Positions 53,951-61,976 of a DNA stretch of 64,000 bases are shown here, piece after piece. The notes below the pieces were generated by a model. It was not told where the DNA came from. It was given only the letters and a program-made list of their open reading frames with translations, and ran no database searches. The DNA comes from Phycicoccus sonneratiae (GTDB lineage: Bacteria; Actinomycetota; Actinomycetes; Actinomycetales; Dermatophilaceae): contig NZ_JAFDVD010000003.1 of assembly GCF_016887965.1 (NCBI RefSeq), positions 186,001 through 250,000 of the forward strand, read 5' to 3'. The position numbers and the translations under genes are program-made. Within the stretch, counting starts at the first letter, position 1, and the number at the start of each line of letters is the position of its first letter.

Positions 53951-54774
53951 GCCATCCCCGCCCGGACGACGGTGGGCGGCGAGGTGAAGACCGGCCCGAC
54001 GGACGAGCCGACGCCGAGGAAGCGCACCGCGAGCCTCCGGAACTCCTCGGGGTCCCCGGTGGTCGTGAAGCCGTGCGACGGCGGCGGGAGGTCGTCGGGG
54101 CGCAGCAGGTCGGCGTCGGCGAGCACGCGGAAGACGTCCTTGGCCGTCTCCTCGGCCGACGACACGAGGGTGACGCCGTCGCCCATCACGTAGGAGATGA
54201 CGCCGGTGAGCAGCGGGTAGTGGGTGCAGCCGAGGACGAGGGTGTCGACACCCCGCTCGCGCAACGGGTCGAGGTACTCGTGGGCCACCCCGACGAGTTC
54301 GGGGCCGCCGGTGACCCCGGCCTCGACGAACTCGACGAACCGAGGGCACGGGGTGGAGACGACGTCGAGGTGCGGCGCCGCGGCGAAGGCGTCGAGGTAG
54401 GCCCCCGACTGGTGCGTGCCCCGCGTCGAGACGACGCCGACCCGGCCGGTGCGGGTGGCGGCGGCGGCCCGGCGCACGGCGGGTCGGATGACCTCGACGA
54501 CCGGCACGTCGTAGCGCTCGCGCGCGTCGTGGAGGACGGCCGCGGACGCGGTGTTGCAGGCGATGACGAGGACCTTGACCCCGTGCTCGACGAGCCGGTC
54601 GAGGCACTCGAGCGCCAGCTCGCGGGTCTCGGCGATGGGGCGGGGACCGTAGGGCGCCCGGGCGGTGTCGCCGAAGTACGCCACCGACTCGTGGGGCAGC
54701 TGGTCGAGGATCGCCCGCATGACGGTCAGTCCGCCGTAGCCGGAGTCGAACACCCCGATCGGTGAGTCGGTCAC
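53947..54774 (-). CDS. murI: Glutamate racemase
   Basis: The 275-residue enzyme makes D-glutamate for peptidoglycan. It starts [19 protein letters not shown] and has the two catalytic cysteines in [12 protein letters not shown] and [13 protein letters not shown], plus [14 protein letters not shown] 54774 is chosen because a minus-strand TACGCT (54782-54787 reversed) lies 7 nt upstream; an ATG at 54831 would precede that promoter. In many actinobacteria murI is next to an RNase Z-like hydrolase gene, rph and rdgB, an order nearly kept here except for one inserted glycosyltransferase gene. Confidence 0.95.
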   Translation of the reverse strand: MTDSPIGVFDSGYGGLTVMRAILDQLPHESVAYFGDTARAPYGPRPIAETRELALECLDRLVEHGVKVLVIACNTASAAVLHDARERYDVPVVEVIRPAVRRAAAATRTGRVGVVSTRGTHQSGAYLDAFAAAPHLDVVSTPCPRFVEFVEAGVTGGPELVGVAHEYLDPLRERGVDTLVLGCTHYPLLTGVISYVMGDGVTLVSSAEETAKDVFRVLADADLLRPDDLPPPSHGFTTTGDPEEFRRLAVRFLGVGSSVGPVFTSPPTVVRAGMA

Positions 54775-54781
54775 CCGACCC

Positions 54782-54851
54782 AGCGTAGGCGCGGACACCG
54801 ACGCGGTCTTCACGCAGCACCGGTCGCGCACGTCACACCGCCCCTACACTG
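54782..54851. promoter_or_regulatory. Divergent promoters of murI and the glycan operon
   Basis: Minus-strand TACGCT (54782-54787 reversed) serves murI. Plus-strand TACACT (54846-54851) would give the operon an mRNA leader of about 40 nt that includes GGGAGGA before GTG 54895. Confidence 0.45.
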
Positions 54852-54894
54852 TCGCCACTGGGACCACACCCGCCACACACCCGGGAGGACGCGC

Positions 54895-56718
54895 GTGTTC
54901 GGAATCCCCCGCGGGATGTCCGTCCTGTTCTCCCCCGACACCCGCCGCCGCCTCGGGCTCGCCGTCGCGGGCTCGGTGCTCACCGCCCTCCTCGAGGTCG
55001 TCGGGGTCGCGAGCGTCGTCCCGCTCATGCAGCTGCTCACCGGCGCCCCCCGCGACACCGGGCTGCTCGGCCGCTTCTCCGACCTCTTCGGCGACCCCTC
55101 GCCGGACCGGCTCGCGACGATCATCGCCGTCGTCGTCTTCGTGTCCTTCGTCGCCAAGACGGTCGTCGGGCTCCTCTTCCGCTGGTGGATGGCCGGCTTC
55201 CTCGCGGTCCAGGAGGCCGACACCGCCCAGTCGCTCCTGCGCCGCTACCTCGCCGCGCCCTACCGCGTGCACCTGGCCCGGCACACCGCCGAGCTGAACC
55301 GCGTCATGGGCGAGTCGGTCGGCCAGACCTACAGCCTCGTCGTGGCGGGCGCGATCTCCGTCGTCACCGAGGTCGTCTCCGTCGTCGCCCTCGGTGTCGT
55401 CCTCCTCGTCATGGACCCCGTCCCGGCGGTGGCGGCCATCGCCTACTTCGCCCTCGCCGGCGTGCTCTTCCAGCGCTTCGTCAGCCACCGCGCCGAGCGG
55501 GTCGGCGGGGTCTTCCAGGAGGCCTCGCTCGAGATGTCGCTGACGTCGTGGGAAACCATCCAGGGCATCAAGGAGATCCGCATCCGGCGTGCCTCCGAGG
55601 TCTTCCTCGGCCGCTACCGCGCAGCCCGGCTGCGGTACGCCGCCGCCCGTCGCACGAGCTCCTTCCTCACCGACCTGCCGAAGAGCGTCCTCGAGCTGAC
55701 CTTCGTCGGCGGGGTCGCGGTCCTCGTCGTCGTCGCCTTCGCGCAGGGCAACTCGGGGTCGACGCTCACGACGCTCTCGCTCTTCGTCGCCGCGGGGTTC
55801 CGGATGCTGCCGAGCCTCACCCGCATCATGGCCTCGCTCCAGATGGTCCGGATGGGACGCCCCGGTGTGGCCCTCGTCCTCGCCGACCTCACCGACCCCG
55901 ACCTGCCCGACGTCCCCGGCGACGACCCGGCCGACCCGCGCCGGGTGCCGCTGCGCGAAGCGCTCGAGGTCCGCGACGTCGTGCACCGGTACGCCGACGG
56001 CGAGGCCGACGTCCTCGACGGCATCGCCCTCACCGTGCCGGCCGGCACCTCCGTCGCCCTCGTCGGGGCGAGCGGGGCCGGGAAGACCACGCTCGTCGAC
56101 ACCGTCCTCGGCCTGCACACCCCGACCTCCGGCGCGGTGCTGGCCGACGGCGTGGACATCGGCGGCGACGTCGCCTCGTGGCAGCGCTCGATCGGGCTCG
56201 TGCCGCAGGACGTGTTCCTCGTCGACGACACCCTGCGCGCCAACATCGCCCTCGGCGAGCCGAGCGCCATGGTCGACGAGGAGCGGCTGGCCCGTGCCGT
56301 GCGCGACGCCCAGCTCGAGCCGCTCGTCGCCGAGCTGCCGCACGGCCTCGACTCCACCGTCGGCGAGCGTGGGTCCCGGCTCTCCGGCGGCCAGCGCCAG
56401 CGGGTCGGCATCGCCCGCGCCCTGTACCGCGACCCCGTGCTGCTCGTCCTCGACGAGGCGACCTCGGCCCTCGACAACGAGACGGAGCGGCGGATCACCG
56501 AGGTCGTCGGGTCCCTCCACGGCCGGATGACCGTGCTCGTCGTCGCGCACCGGCTGTCCACGGTGCGGCACTGCGACCAGGTCGTCTTCCTCGAGCGCGG
56601 CCGGGTGGCCGCCGCCGGCACCTTCGACGAGGTCCGCGAGGCCAGCCCTGCCTTCGCCCACCTCGTCCGGCTCGGCTCGCTCGACCCCGTCCCGACCGGG
56701 GGTGCGCGTGCCGACTGA
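54895..56718 (+). CDS. ABC-type flippase/exporter (permease-ATPase fusion), PglK-like
   Basis: The 607-residue half transporter has about six helices in the first 320 residues, then an ATPase with Walker A GASGAGKTT, Q-loop LVPQDVF, signature LSGGQRQRV and Walker B LLVLDEATSALD. In overall form it resembles PglK, which flips lipid-linked oligosaccharides. First gene of a plus-strand operon of sugar-modifying enzymes, it probably moves the finished lipid-linked glycan across the membrane. The start is GTG with a GGGAGGA Shine-Dalgarno 6 nt upstream. Confidence 0.87.
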   Translation: MFGIPRGMSVLFSPDTRRRLGLAVAGSVLTALLEVVGVASVVPLMQLLTGAPRDTGLLGRFSDLFGDPSPDRLATIIAVVVFVSFVAKTVVGLLFRWWMAGFLAVQEADTAQSLLRRYLAAPYRVHLARHTAELNRVMGESVGQTYSLVVAGAISVVTEVVSVVALGVVLLVMDPVPAVAAIAYFALAGVLFQRFVSHRAERVGGVFQEASLEMSLTSWETIQGIKEIRIRRASEVFLGRYRAARLRYAAARRTSSFLTDLPKSVLELTFVGGVAVLVVVAFAQGNSGSTLTTLSLFVAAGFRMLPSLTRIMASLQMVRMGRPGVALVLADLTDPDLPDVPGDDPADPRRVPLREALEVRDVVHRYADGEADVLDGIALTVPAGTSVALVGASGAGKTTLVDTVLGLHTPTSGAVLADGVDIGGDVASWQRSIGLVPQDVFLVDDTLRANIALGEPSAMVDEERLARAVRDAQLEPLVAELPHGLDSTVGERGSRLSGGQRQRVGIARALYRDPVLLVLDEATSALDNETERRITEVVGSLHGRMTVLVVAHRLSTVRHCDQVVFLERGRVAAAGTFDEVREASPAFAHLVRLGSLDPVPTGGARAD

Positions 56719-57607
56719 GCCCGAGGTCGCCGTCGTCGTCCCGCACCACGGCGACCCCACCCCCACCCTCACGACGGTGCGGGCCCTGCTCGCCCAGGAG
56801 GACGTGGCCCTCGAGGTCGTCGTCGCCGACGACGCCTCCCCCGAGCCGTTCCCGGACGTCCCGGGCGTGACGGTGGTGCGCCGGGCGCGCAACGGGGGCT
56901 TCGGGGCCGCGGTCGGTTCGGGGGTCGAGCCCGTCACGGCTCCCCTGCTGCTCGTCCTCAACAGCGACGTGTGCTTCAACCCGACGTTCGTCGCCGACCT
57001 CGTCGCGGCCGCTGCCCCCTGGCAGCCGGCGGTCGTCGGTCCGCTCGTCCTCGACCCCGACGGCACCCCGGCCCCCACCGCGCGGCACTTCCCGACGACG
57101 ACGCACCAGGTGGTCGAGTGGCTCACCCCGCTGGCCCGGTTCCGGGGTCGTCGGGCCCTGCGCGAGGCGGTCGGCCACGACACACGGGCGGTCCCCGGCG
57201 CCGTGCTGCCCGTCGACTGGGTGGTCGGGGCGGCCATGCTGCTGCCCACGGCGGCCTTCCGGGCCGTCGGCGGCTTCGACGAAAGGTACTTCATGAACTC
57301 CGAGGAGGTCGACCTCCAGCGCCGGCTGCGCGGGGCCGGCGTCCCGTCGGTCTTCGCCGGGACGGTGTCCCTCACGCACGTCGGCGGCGGGTCGTCCGAC
57401 CCCGGGCTGCGCCGCCGGTGGCTCGTCGAGTCGCGGATGGCCTACGCCGGCCGATGGGGCGGGCGTCGGCGGCTCGTGGCCGCGCTCACCGCCGCCACCG
57501 CCGTCAACGCGGCCGCCAACACCGCGCGCCGGGTCGCGGGCCGCGACGTCGCGCCGCTCGCCACGGCCCGCCAGGAGCTGCGCCTCATCCGCGGGGGCCC
57601 GCGATGA
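56708..57607 (+). CDS. Family 2 glycosyltransferase, rhamnosyltransferase-like
   Basis: The 299-residue enzyme has VAVVVPHHGDP, VVADDASPEP, NGGFGAAVGSG, LLVLNSDV (DxD-like) and the WbbL-type acceptor segment VVGAAMLLPTAAF followed by GGFDERYFMNSEEVDLQRRL. GTG 56708 is preferred over GTG 56702 because the G-rich site at 56696-56701 is then well spaced; either overlaps the ABC gene end (11 or 17 bp). Rhamnosyl or similar deoxysugar transfer is an inference, encouraged by the epimerase two genes later. Confidence 0.87.
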   Translation: MPTEPEVAVVVPHHGDPTPTLTTVRALLAQEDVALEVVVADDASPEPFPDVPGVTVVRRARNGGFGAAVGSGVEPVTAPLLLVLNSDVCFNPTFVADLVAAAAPWQPAVVGPLVLDPDGTPAPTARHFPTTTHQVVEWLTPLARFRGRRALREAVGHDTRAVPGAVLPVDWVVGAAMLLPTAAFRAVGGFDERYFMNSEEVDLQRRLRGAGVPSVFAGTVSLTHVGGGSSDPGLRRRWLVESRMAYAGRWGGRRRLVAALTAATAVNAAANTARRVAGRDVAPLATARQELRLIRGGPR

Positions 57608-58149
57608 GCACCGTCCGCCGCGTCGTCGAGGCACCACCGTCGCTGCGGTGGCACCTCGCCCGGGCCCGGACCCCGTTGTACCGCAGGGCGTTCGCGGCGT
57701 TCGGCGCCGGTACGGTCGTCGTGCGGCCGCGCATCCTCCGGGGTGTCGCGCGCATCGCGTTCGGCGCCGGCTGCGCGGTGCACGAGGGGGCGTGGCTCCA
57801 GGCCGAGGGCGTCGACGGGTCCATCACGTTCGGCGACCGGGTCTACCTCGGGCACGACGTGCACGTCCACGCCATCGACCCGGTCCGGGTCGGCAGCGAC
57901 GTCGTCCTCGCCGACGGCGTGTTCGTCGCCTCCACCGACCACGGCCGCACCGACCGCTCCGCCGTGCACGGCACCGGGCCGGTGACCATCGGCGACCACG
58001 TCTTCGTCGGCCAGCGTGCCGTCGTGCTCGGCGGTGTGACGATCGGCGAGGGTGCCACCGTGGGTGCCGGCGCCGTCGTCACCCGTGACGTCCCGGCCGG
58101 CGCGACCGTCGCCGGTGTGCCCGCCCGCGTCGTGGAGGCCTCCCGATGA
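57604..58149 (+). CDS. Left-handed beta-helix acyltransferase
   Basis: The 181-residue protein is built from hexapeptide repeats (ITFGDRVYLGHDVHVH, VRVGSDVVLADGVFVAST, VTIGDHVFVGQRAVVLGGVTIGEGATVGAGAVVTRDVP). The catalytic histidine candidate is in STDHGRT. It ends AGVPARVVEASR, the usual LbH tail. Such enzymes add acetyl or other acyl groups to sugars. ATGA overlaps link it to both the GT2 gene before and the epimerase gene after. Acyl donor and sugar are unknown. Confidence 0.88.
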   Translation: MSTVRRVVEAPPSLRWHLARARTPLYRRAFAAFGAGTVVVRPRILRGVARIAFGAGCAVHEGAWLQAEGVDGSITFGDRVYLGHDVHVHAIDPVRVGSDVVLADGVFVASTDHGRTDRSAVHGTGPVTIGDHVFVGQRAVVLGGVTIGEGATVGAGAVVTRDVPAGATVAGVPARVVEASR

Positions 58150-59210
58150 CCGTCCTGCTCACCGGTGGTGCCGGCTTCATCGGCCAGCACCTCGCCCGTC
58201 GGCTCGTCGGCGGGGGGCACGAGGTCGCCGCCCTCGACCTGCTGCACCCGCAGGTGCACGCCGACCCCGACGCCGCCGTCGCGGCCTTCCCCGGGCCCGT
58301 CGTCGTCGGCGACGTCGCCGACCCCGCCGCCTGGAACGGGCTCCCGGACGGCGTCACCGCCGTCGTCCACCTCGCCGCCGAGACCGGCACCGGCCAGTCG
58401 ATGTACGAGACCGAGCGCTACCACCGGGTCAACGTCGAGGGCACCCGGCTCGCGGCGGCCTTCGCCCGCGACCGGGACGCCGCGCTCGTGTCGATGAGCT
58501 CGCGGGCCGTCTACGGCGAGGGCCGGTACGAGTGCGCCGAGCACGGCACCGTCTTCGGTGGGCGGTGCTGTGCCGCAGCCGAACCCGTCGCGTCGCACGA
58601 GGACGACCCGCACCACCCGGTGTCGGTCTACGGCGAGACGAAGTCGCTCGCCGAGGCCACGGCGGCCGACGAGGCCGGTGCCGCGGTCCCGCTCACCGTC
58701 GTGCGCCCGCAGAACGTCATCGGGCCGGGGCAGGCGCTGCACAACCCGTACACCGGGGTGCTCGCCGCGTTCCTCGCGATGCTCCGCGAGGAGCGTCCCC
58801 TCACCGTGTACGGCGACGGCCACCAGACCCGCGACTTCGTCCACGTCGCCGACCTCGCAGCGCTGCTCGCCTGGGCGGTCGAGCACCCGGCCGCGGCCGG
58901 CAGCCCACGGGTCCTCAACTCCGGCACCGGGGTCCGCACCAGCCTCCTCGACCTCGCCGACGCCGCGATCGCCGGCAGCCCCCTGCCCTCCCCCGGCGTC
59001 ACGCACCTCGACGTGCACCGCGCCGGCGACATCGAGCACGCCTGCGCCGACCTCGCCCGCGGCCGGGAGGCCGGCGCCCCCGCGCCCACGTGGACCGCAC
59101 GCGACGCCATCGTCGACTTCATCCGGTGGTCGTGGGACAAGCCGGGGGCCGGGGCGGCGGCGTGGGACGACGCGCTCGACGAGCTGGCCCGCCGCGGCCT
59201 CACCTCGTGA
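58146..59210 (+). CDS. NAD-dependent nucleotide-sugar epimerase
   Basis: The 354-residue extended SDR has TGGAGFIGQHLARRL, VVHLAAETGTGQSMYE, catalytic VYGETKSLAE (YxxxK) and VRPQNVIGPGQ. An insert with cysteines (YECAEHGTVFGGRCCAA) sits between strand and active site. Similar inserts occur in dTDP-L-rhamnose 4-epimerases of the WbiB/Tll kind, so the substrate may be a dTDP-6-deoxysugar; this remains a guess. The start overlaps the acyltransferase stop by 4 bp (ATGA). Confidence 0.86.
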   Translation: MTVLLTGGAGFIGQHLARRLVGGGHEVAALDLLHPQVHADPDAAVAAFPGPVVVGDVADPAAWNGLPDGVTAVVHLAAETGTGQSMYETERYHRVNVEGTRLAAAFARDRDAALVSMSSRAVYGEGRYECAEHGTVFGGRCCAAAEPVASHEDDPHHPVSVYGETKSLAEATAADEAGAAVPLTVVRPQNVIGPGQALHNPYTGVLAAFLAMLREERPLTVYGDGHQTRDFVHVADLAALLAWAVEHPAAAGSPRVLNSGTGVRTSLLDLADAAIAGSPLPSPGVTHLDVHRAGDIEHACADLARGREAGAPAPTWTARDAIVDFIRWSWDKPGAGAAAWDDALDELARRGLTS

Positions 59211-60217
59211 CGGCACCGACCCGGGTCCTCGTCCTCAGCCCGGTGTTCCACGGGTACTGGCGCTCCCTCGAGCGGGCCCTCGCGGGGCTCGGCCACGACG
59301 TGACGACGGTGACCTACGACGAGCACCGCGGGCTCGGGCGGCTCGCCGCCAAGCTCGGTCACGACCTGCCCGAGCGGCTCGGCGGGTCCGACGCCCGGCG
59401 GCGCGCGGTCCTCGGCGCGCGTGCCCGCACCGCCGTCACCGCCCACGACCCCGACGTCCTGCTCGTCGTCAAGGGCGACGCCTTCGACGACGGCTTCTGG
59501 GAGCTCGTCGAGGCGCGCCGGCAGCGCCGGGTGCTCTGGCTCTACGACGAGCTGCGGCGCACCGGACACACCGACGCCTCCCTCGCCGCCGCCGGCCCCG
59601 TCGCCTCGTACAGCCCGCTCGACGTCGAGGCGCTGACCGCCCGCGGCCTGCCGGCGGCCCACGTCCCGCTCGCCCACGACCCCGACCTGCCCGTCGGGGC
59701 ACCGCGCCCCACTGACGACGTCGTGTTCGTCGGCGCCCGCTACCCCGCCCGCGAGGCGCTGCTCACCGGCCTCGCGGCGCGCGAGGTCCCGGTGCGGGCG
59801 TACGGCCGCGACTGGTCCGGCCACCCCGTCGACCGCCTCCGGACCTGGCGGATGGGCACCCCGGGCGTCCCTGCGGGCCGCGACCTCCCGCGGCCGGACG
59901 CCTACGCCGCGATGGCCGGCGCCCGGGCGACCCTCAACGTCCACGGCGACCAGGACGGCGTCACGATGCGCACCTTCGAGGCCTGCGGCGTCGGGGCGGT
60001 CCAGCTCGTCGACCGCGCGGACGTCGGGCGCTACTACGACCCCGGCGCCGAGGTCGCGGTGTTCGACGGTGTCGACGAGGCCGCCGAGCTGGCCGGCCGC
60101 GCCGCCACCGACCGGCCCTGGGCCGAGGGGCTGCGGCGCGCCGGCCGCGCCCGGACCCTCGCCGAGCACACCTTCACCCACCGCGCCCGAGCCCTGGAGG
60201 CCCTGTGGACGGCCTGA
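59207..60217 (+). CDS. CgeB-like glycosyltransferase
   Basis: The 336-residue protein resembles CgeB/Glyco_trans_1_2 proteins: RVLVLSPVFHGYWRSLERAL at the N-terminus, LLVVKGDAFDDGFWE, YSPLDVEALT, VVFVGARYPAREALL, and the C-terminal NVHGDQDGVTMRTFEACGVG, then ADVGRYYDPGAEV. These proteins are GT-B-fold transferases of poorly known specificity, present in surface-glycan and spore-coat loci. GTG 59207 overlaps the previous stop (GTGA). The next gene starts inside its last 13 bp. Confidence 0.84.
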   Translation: MTAPTRVLVLSPVFHGYWRSLERALAGLGHDVTTVTYDEHRGLGRLAAKLGHDLPERLGGSDARRRAVLGARARTAVTAHDPDVLLVVKGDAFDDGFWELVEARRQRRVLWLYDELRRTGHTDASLAAAGPVASYSPLDVEALTARGLPAAHVPLAHDPDLPVGAPRPTDDVVFVGARYPAREALLTGLAAREVPVRAYGRDWSGHPVDRLRTWRMGTPGVPAGRDLPRPDAYAAMAGARATLNVHGDQDGVTMRTFEACGVGAVQLVDRADVGRYYDPGAEVAVFDGVDEAAELAGRAATDRPWAEGLRRAGRARTLAEHTFTHRARALEALWTA

Positions 60218-61272
60218 CCCACCCCCGCGACCTCGAGGCCTGGCACCGCTGGCAGCTCGGCCGCCAGCCGCTGCGCCGCCGCCTCGGTCAGGTCGCCGGC
60301 GTGCTGCGCACCATCGCCCGACCGGACGCCCGCCCCGGCGCCCTCACCCTCACCCGGGGTGGTCCCGGCCCGGTGCGCCTGCTCGTCTGCCTCGAGTCAC
60401 GCTCCCCCACATCGGCGCTCGCCCTCCTCGGGCCGCTGCGCACCCTGCCCGCCCTCGAGGGCGTCGCGGTCCTCGCCCCCGAGCCCGTCAAGGACCTCCT
60501 GCCCCCGTGGGTGTGGACCGAGTCCACGGTCGTCCTCCACGACGACGTCCCGCGCCTGGCCGCCGAGGCGTCGGTCGTGCTGTCCACCGGGCACTACCTC
60601 CCGGTCGGCCGGGCGGCCCGCGACGCCGTCTCCGAGCCGCACCGCTTCGTCACCGCCCAGCACGGCCTGCTCACGCCGGACGCGCCACCGCTCGCCGAGG
60701 GCAGCACGCTGCTCGCCTGGAGCGCCGCCGACGCCGCCTTCTGGGCCTCCGGACGCACCGACCTCCCCGAGCCGTCCGTCATCGGCTCGCAGCTGCTCTG
60801 GGACGCCGGCGCCCCGCCGCGCGCCGAGGCCGACCCGGCCGCCCGCCCGGTCTTCCTCGGCCAGCTGCACGGCGCGGAGCTCCCCCGCGACCTGCTCGTC
60901 CGGGCCGCCGAGACGTTCTGCCGCGAGACCGGCGCCACCTACCGGCCGCACCCGTCCGAGCGCGACCGCGACTCACGACGCACCCACGCCCGGTTCGAGG
61001 CCGAGGGCATCGTCCTCGACCGGTCCGGCACGCCGCTGCGCGAGCTCGGGGCACCGGTCGTCGCGGCCTTCTCCACCGGGGTCCTCGAGGCCGCCGCGGC
61101 CGGCCTGCCCGCGTTCGTCCACTGCCCGGACCCACCCGCCTGGCTCACCGCGTTCTGGCACCGGTACGGGCTCGCGCCCTGGGGCGGGGACCCGACGCCC
61201 TCCCCCGAACGGCCCGCCGTGGAGCCCTCCCGGGCTGCGGCCGAGGTCATCTCGGGGATGATGGCCGGGTGA
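60205..61272 (+). CDS. Unclassified protein of the nonulosonate operon, possibly a sialyltransferase-like GT
   Basis: I do not recognise this 355-residue family with confidence. Visible features are LLVCLESRSPTSALALLGPL, VTAQHGLLTP, a WSAADAAFW region, RPHPSERDRD and AAFSTGVLEAAAAGLPAFVH. The HGLL, RPHP and STGVLEA order recalls GT-B transferases such as polysialyl- or glycerophosphotransferases. It overlaps the CgeB-like gene by 13 bp and the CMP-sugar synthetase gene by 4 bp. Position directly before neuA/neuB-like genes makes it a good candidate for the nonulosonic-acid transferase. Confidence 0.65.
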   Translation: MDGLTHPRDLEAWHRWQLGRQPLRRRLGQVAGVLRTIARPDARPGALTLTRGGPGPVRLLVCLESRSPTSALALLGPLRTLPALEGVAVLAPEPVKDLLPPWVWTESTVVLHDDVPRLAAEASVVLSTGHYLPVGRAARDAVSEPHRFVTAQHGLLTPDAPPLAEGSTLLAWSAADAAFWASGRTDLPEPSVIGSQLLWDAGAPPRAEADPAARPVFLGQLHGAELPRDLLVRAAETFCRETGATYRPHPSERDRDSRRTHARFEAEGIVLDRSGTPLRELGAPVVAAFSTGVLEAAAAGLPAFVHCPDPPAWLTAFWHRYGLAPWGGDPTPSPERPAVEPSRAAAEVISGMMAG

Positions 61273-61976
61273 GGATCCTCTGCCTCGTCCCCGCCCGCGG
61301 CGGCTCCAAGGGCGTGCCCCGCAAGAACCTCCGGGTCGTCGCGGGGCGCCCGCTCATCGCCTGGACCATCGAGCAGGCGCTCGCCGCCCGTCCGTCGATG
61401 GACGTCGTCGTCTCCACCGACGACGACGAGATCGCCCGCGTCGCCGAGGAGGCCGGCGCCCTCGTGCCCTTCCGGCGGCCCGCCGAGCTCGCGCAGGACG
61501 ACACCCCCACCGAGCCCGTCGTCCGGCACGCGATCGAGGCCGCCCGGGCCGCCGACGCCGCGCCCGACGCGGTGATGCTCCTCCAGGCCACCTCGCCGGT
61601 CCGGTTGCCCGGCACCCTCTCCCGCGCGATCGCCCAGCTCGAGGCCACCGGCGTCGACTCGCTCGTCGGCGTCGTGCCGCAGGCCCCCTTCATCTGGACC
61701 GACGGCCCCGAGCCGAGCGCCGCCTACGACGTCACTGCCCGGCCGCGCCGCCAGGACCTCACGCCGCAGACCCTGCGCTACCGCGAGACCGGCTCGCTCT
61801 ACCTCACCCGCCCGTGGGTGTACGACGAGCTCGACAACCGGATCGGCGGGCGCGCCGGCCTCTTCGTCATGGACGAGGTCGAGGGCGTCGACGTCGACAC
61901 CGAGCTCGACCTCGCCGTCGCCGAGCAGCAGCTGCTCTCCCTGCACCAGCCGACCACCACGGGGACCCCCGCATGA
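61269..61976 (+). CDS. CMP-nonulosonate cytidylyltransferase (NeuA/PseF/LegF type)
   Basis: The 235-residue nucleotidyltransferase begins ILCLVPARGGSKGVPRKNL, the CTP-binding signature of acylneuraminate cytidylyltransferases. It continues with VVSTDDDEIA, DAVMLLQATSPVR and the late FVMDEVEGVDVDTELDLA. It activates a nine-carbon sugar acid (sialic, legionaminic or pseudaminic) as its CMP form. GTG 61269 overlaps the previous stop (GTGA), and its own stop overlaps the next ATG. Which sugar is used cannot be told from the sequence alone. Confidence 0.92.
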   Translation: MRILCLVPARGGSKGVPRKNLRVVAGRPLIAWTIEQALAARPSMDVVVSTDDDEIARVAEEAGALVPFRRPAELAQDDTPTEPVVRHAIEAARAADAAPDAVMLLQATSPVRLPGTLSRAIAQLEATGVDSLVGVVPQAPFIWTDGPEPSAAYDVTARPRRQDLTPQTLRYRETGSLYLTRPWVYDELDNRIGGRAGLFVMDEVEGVDVDTELDLAVAEQQLLSLHQPTTTGTPA

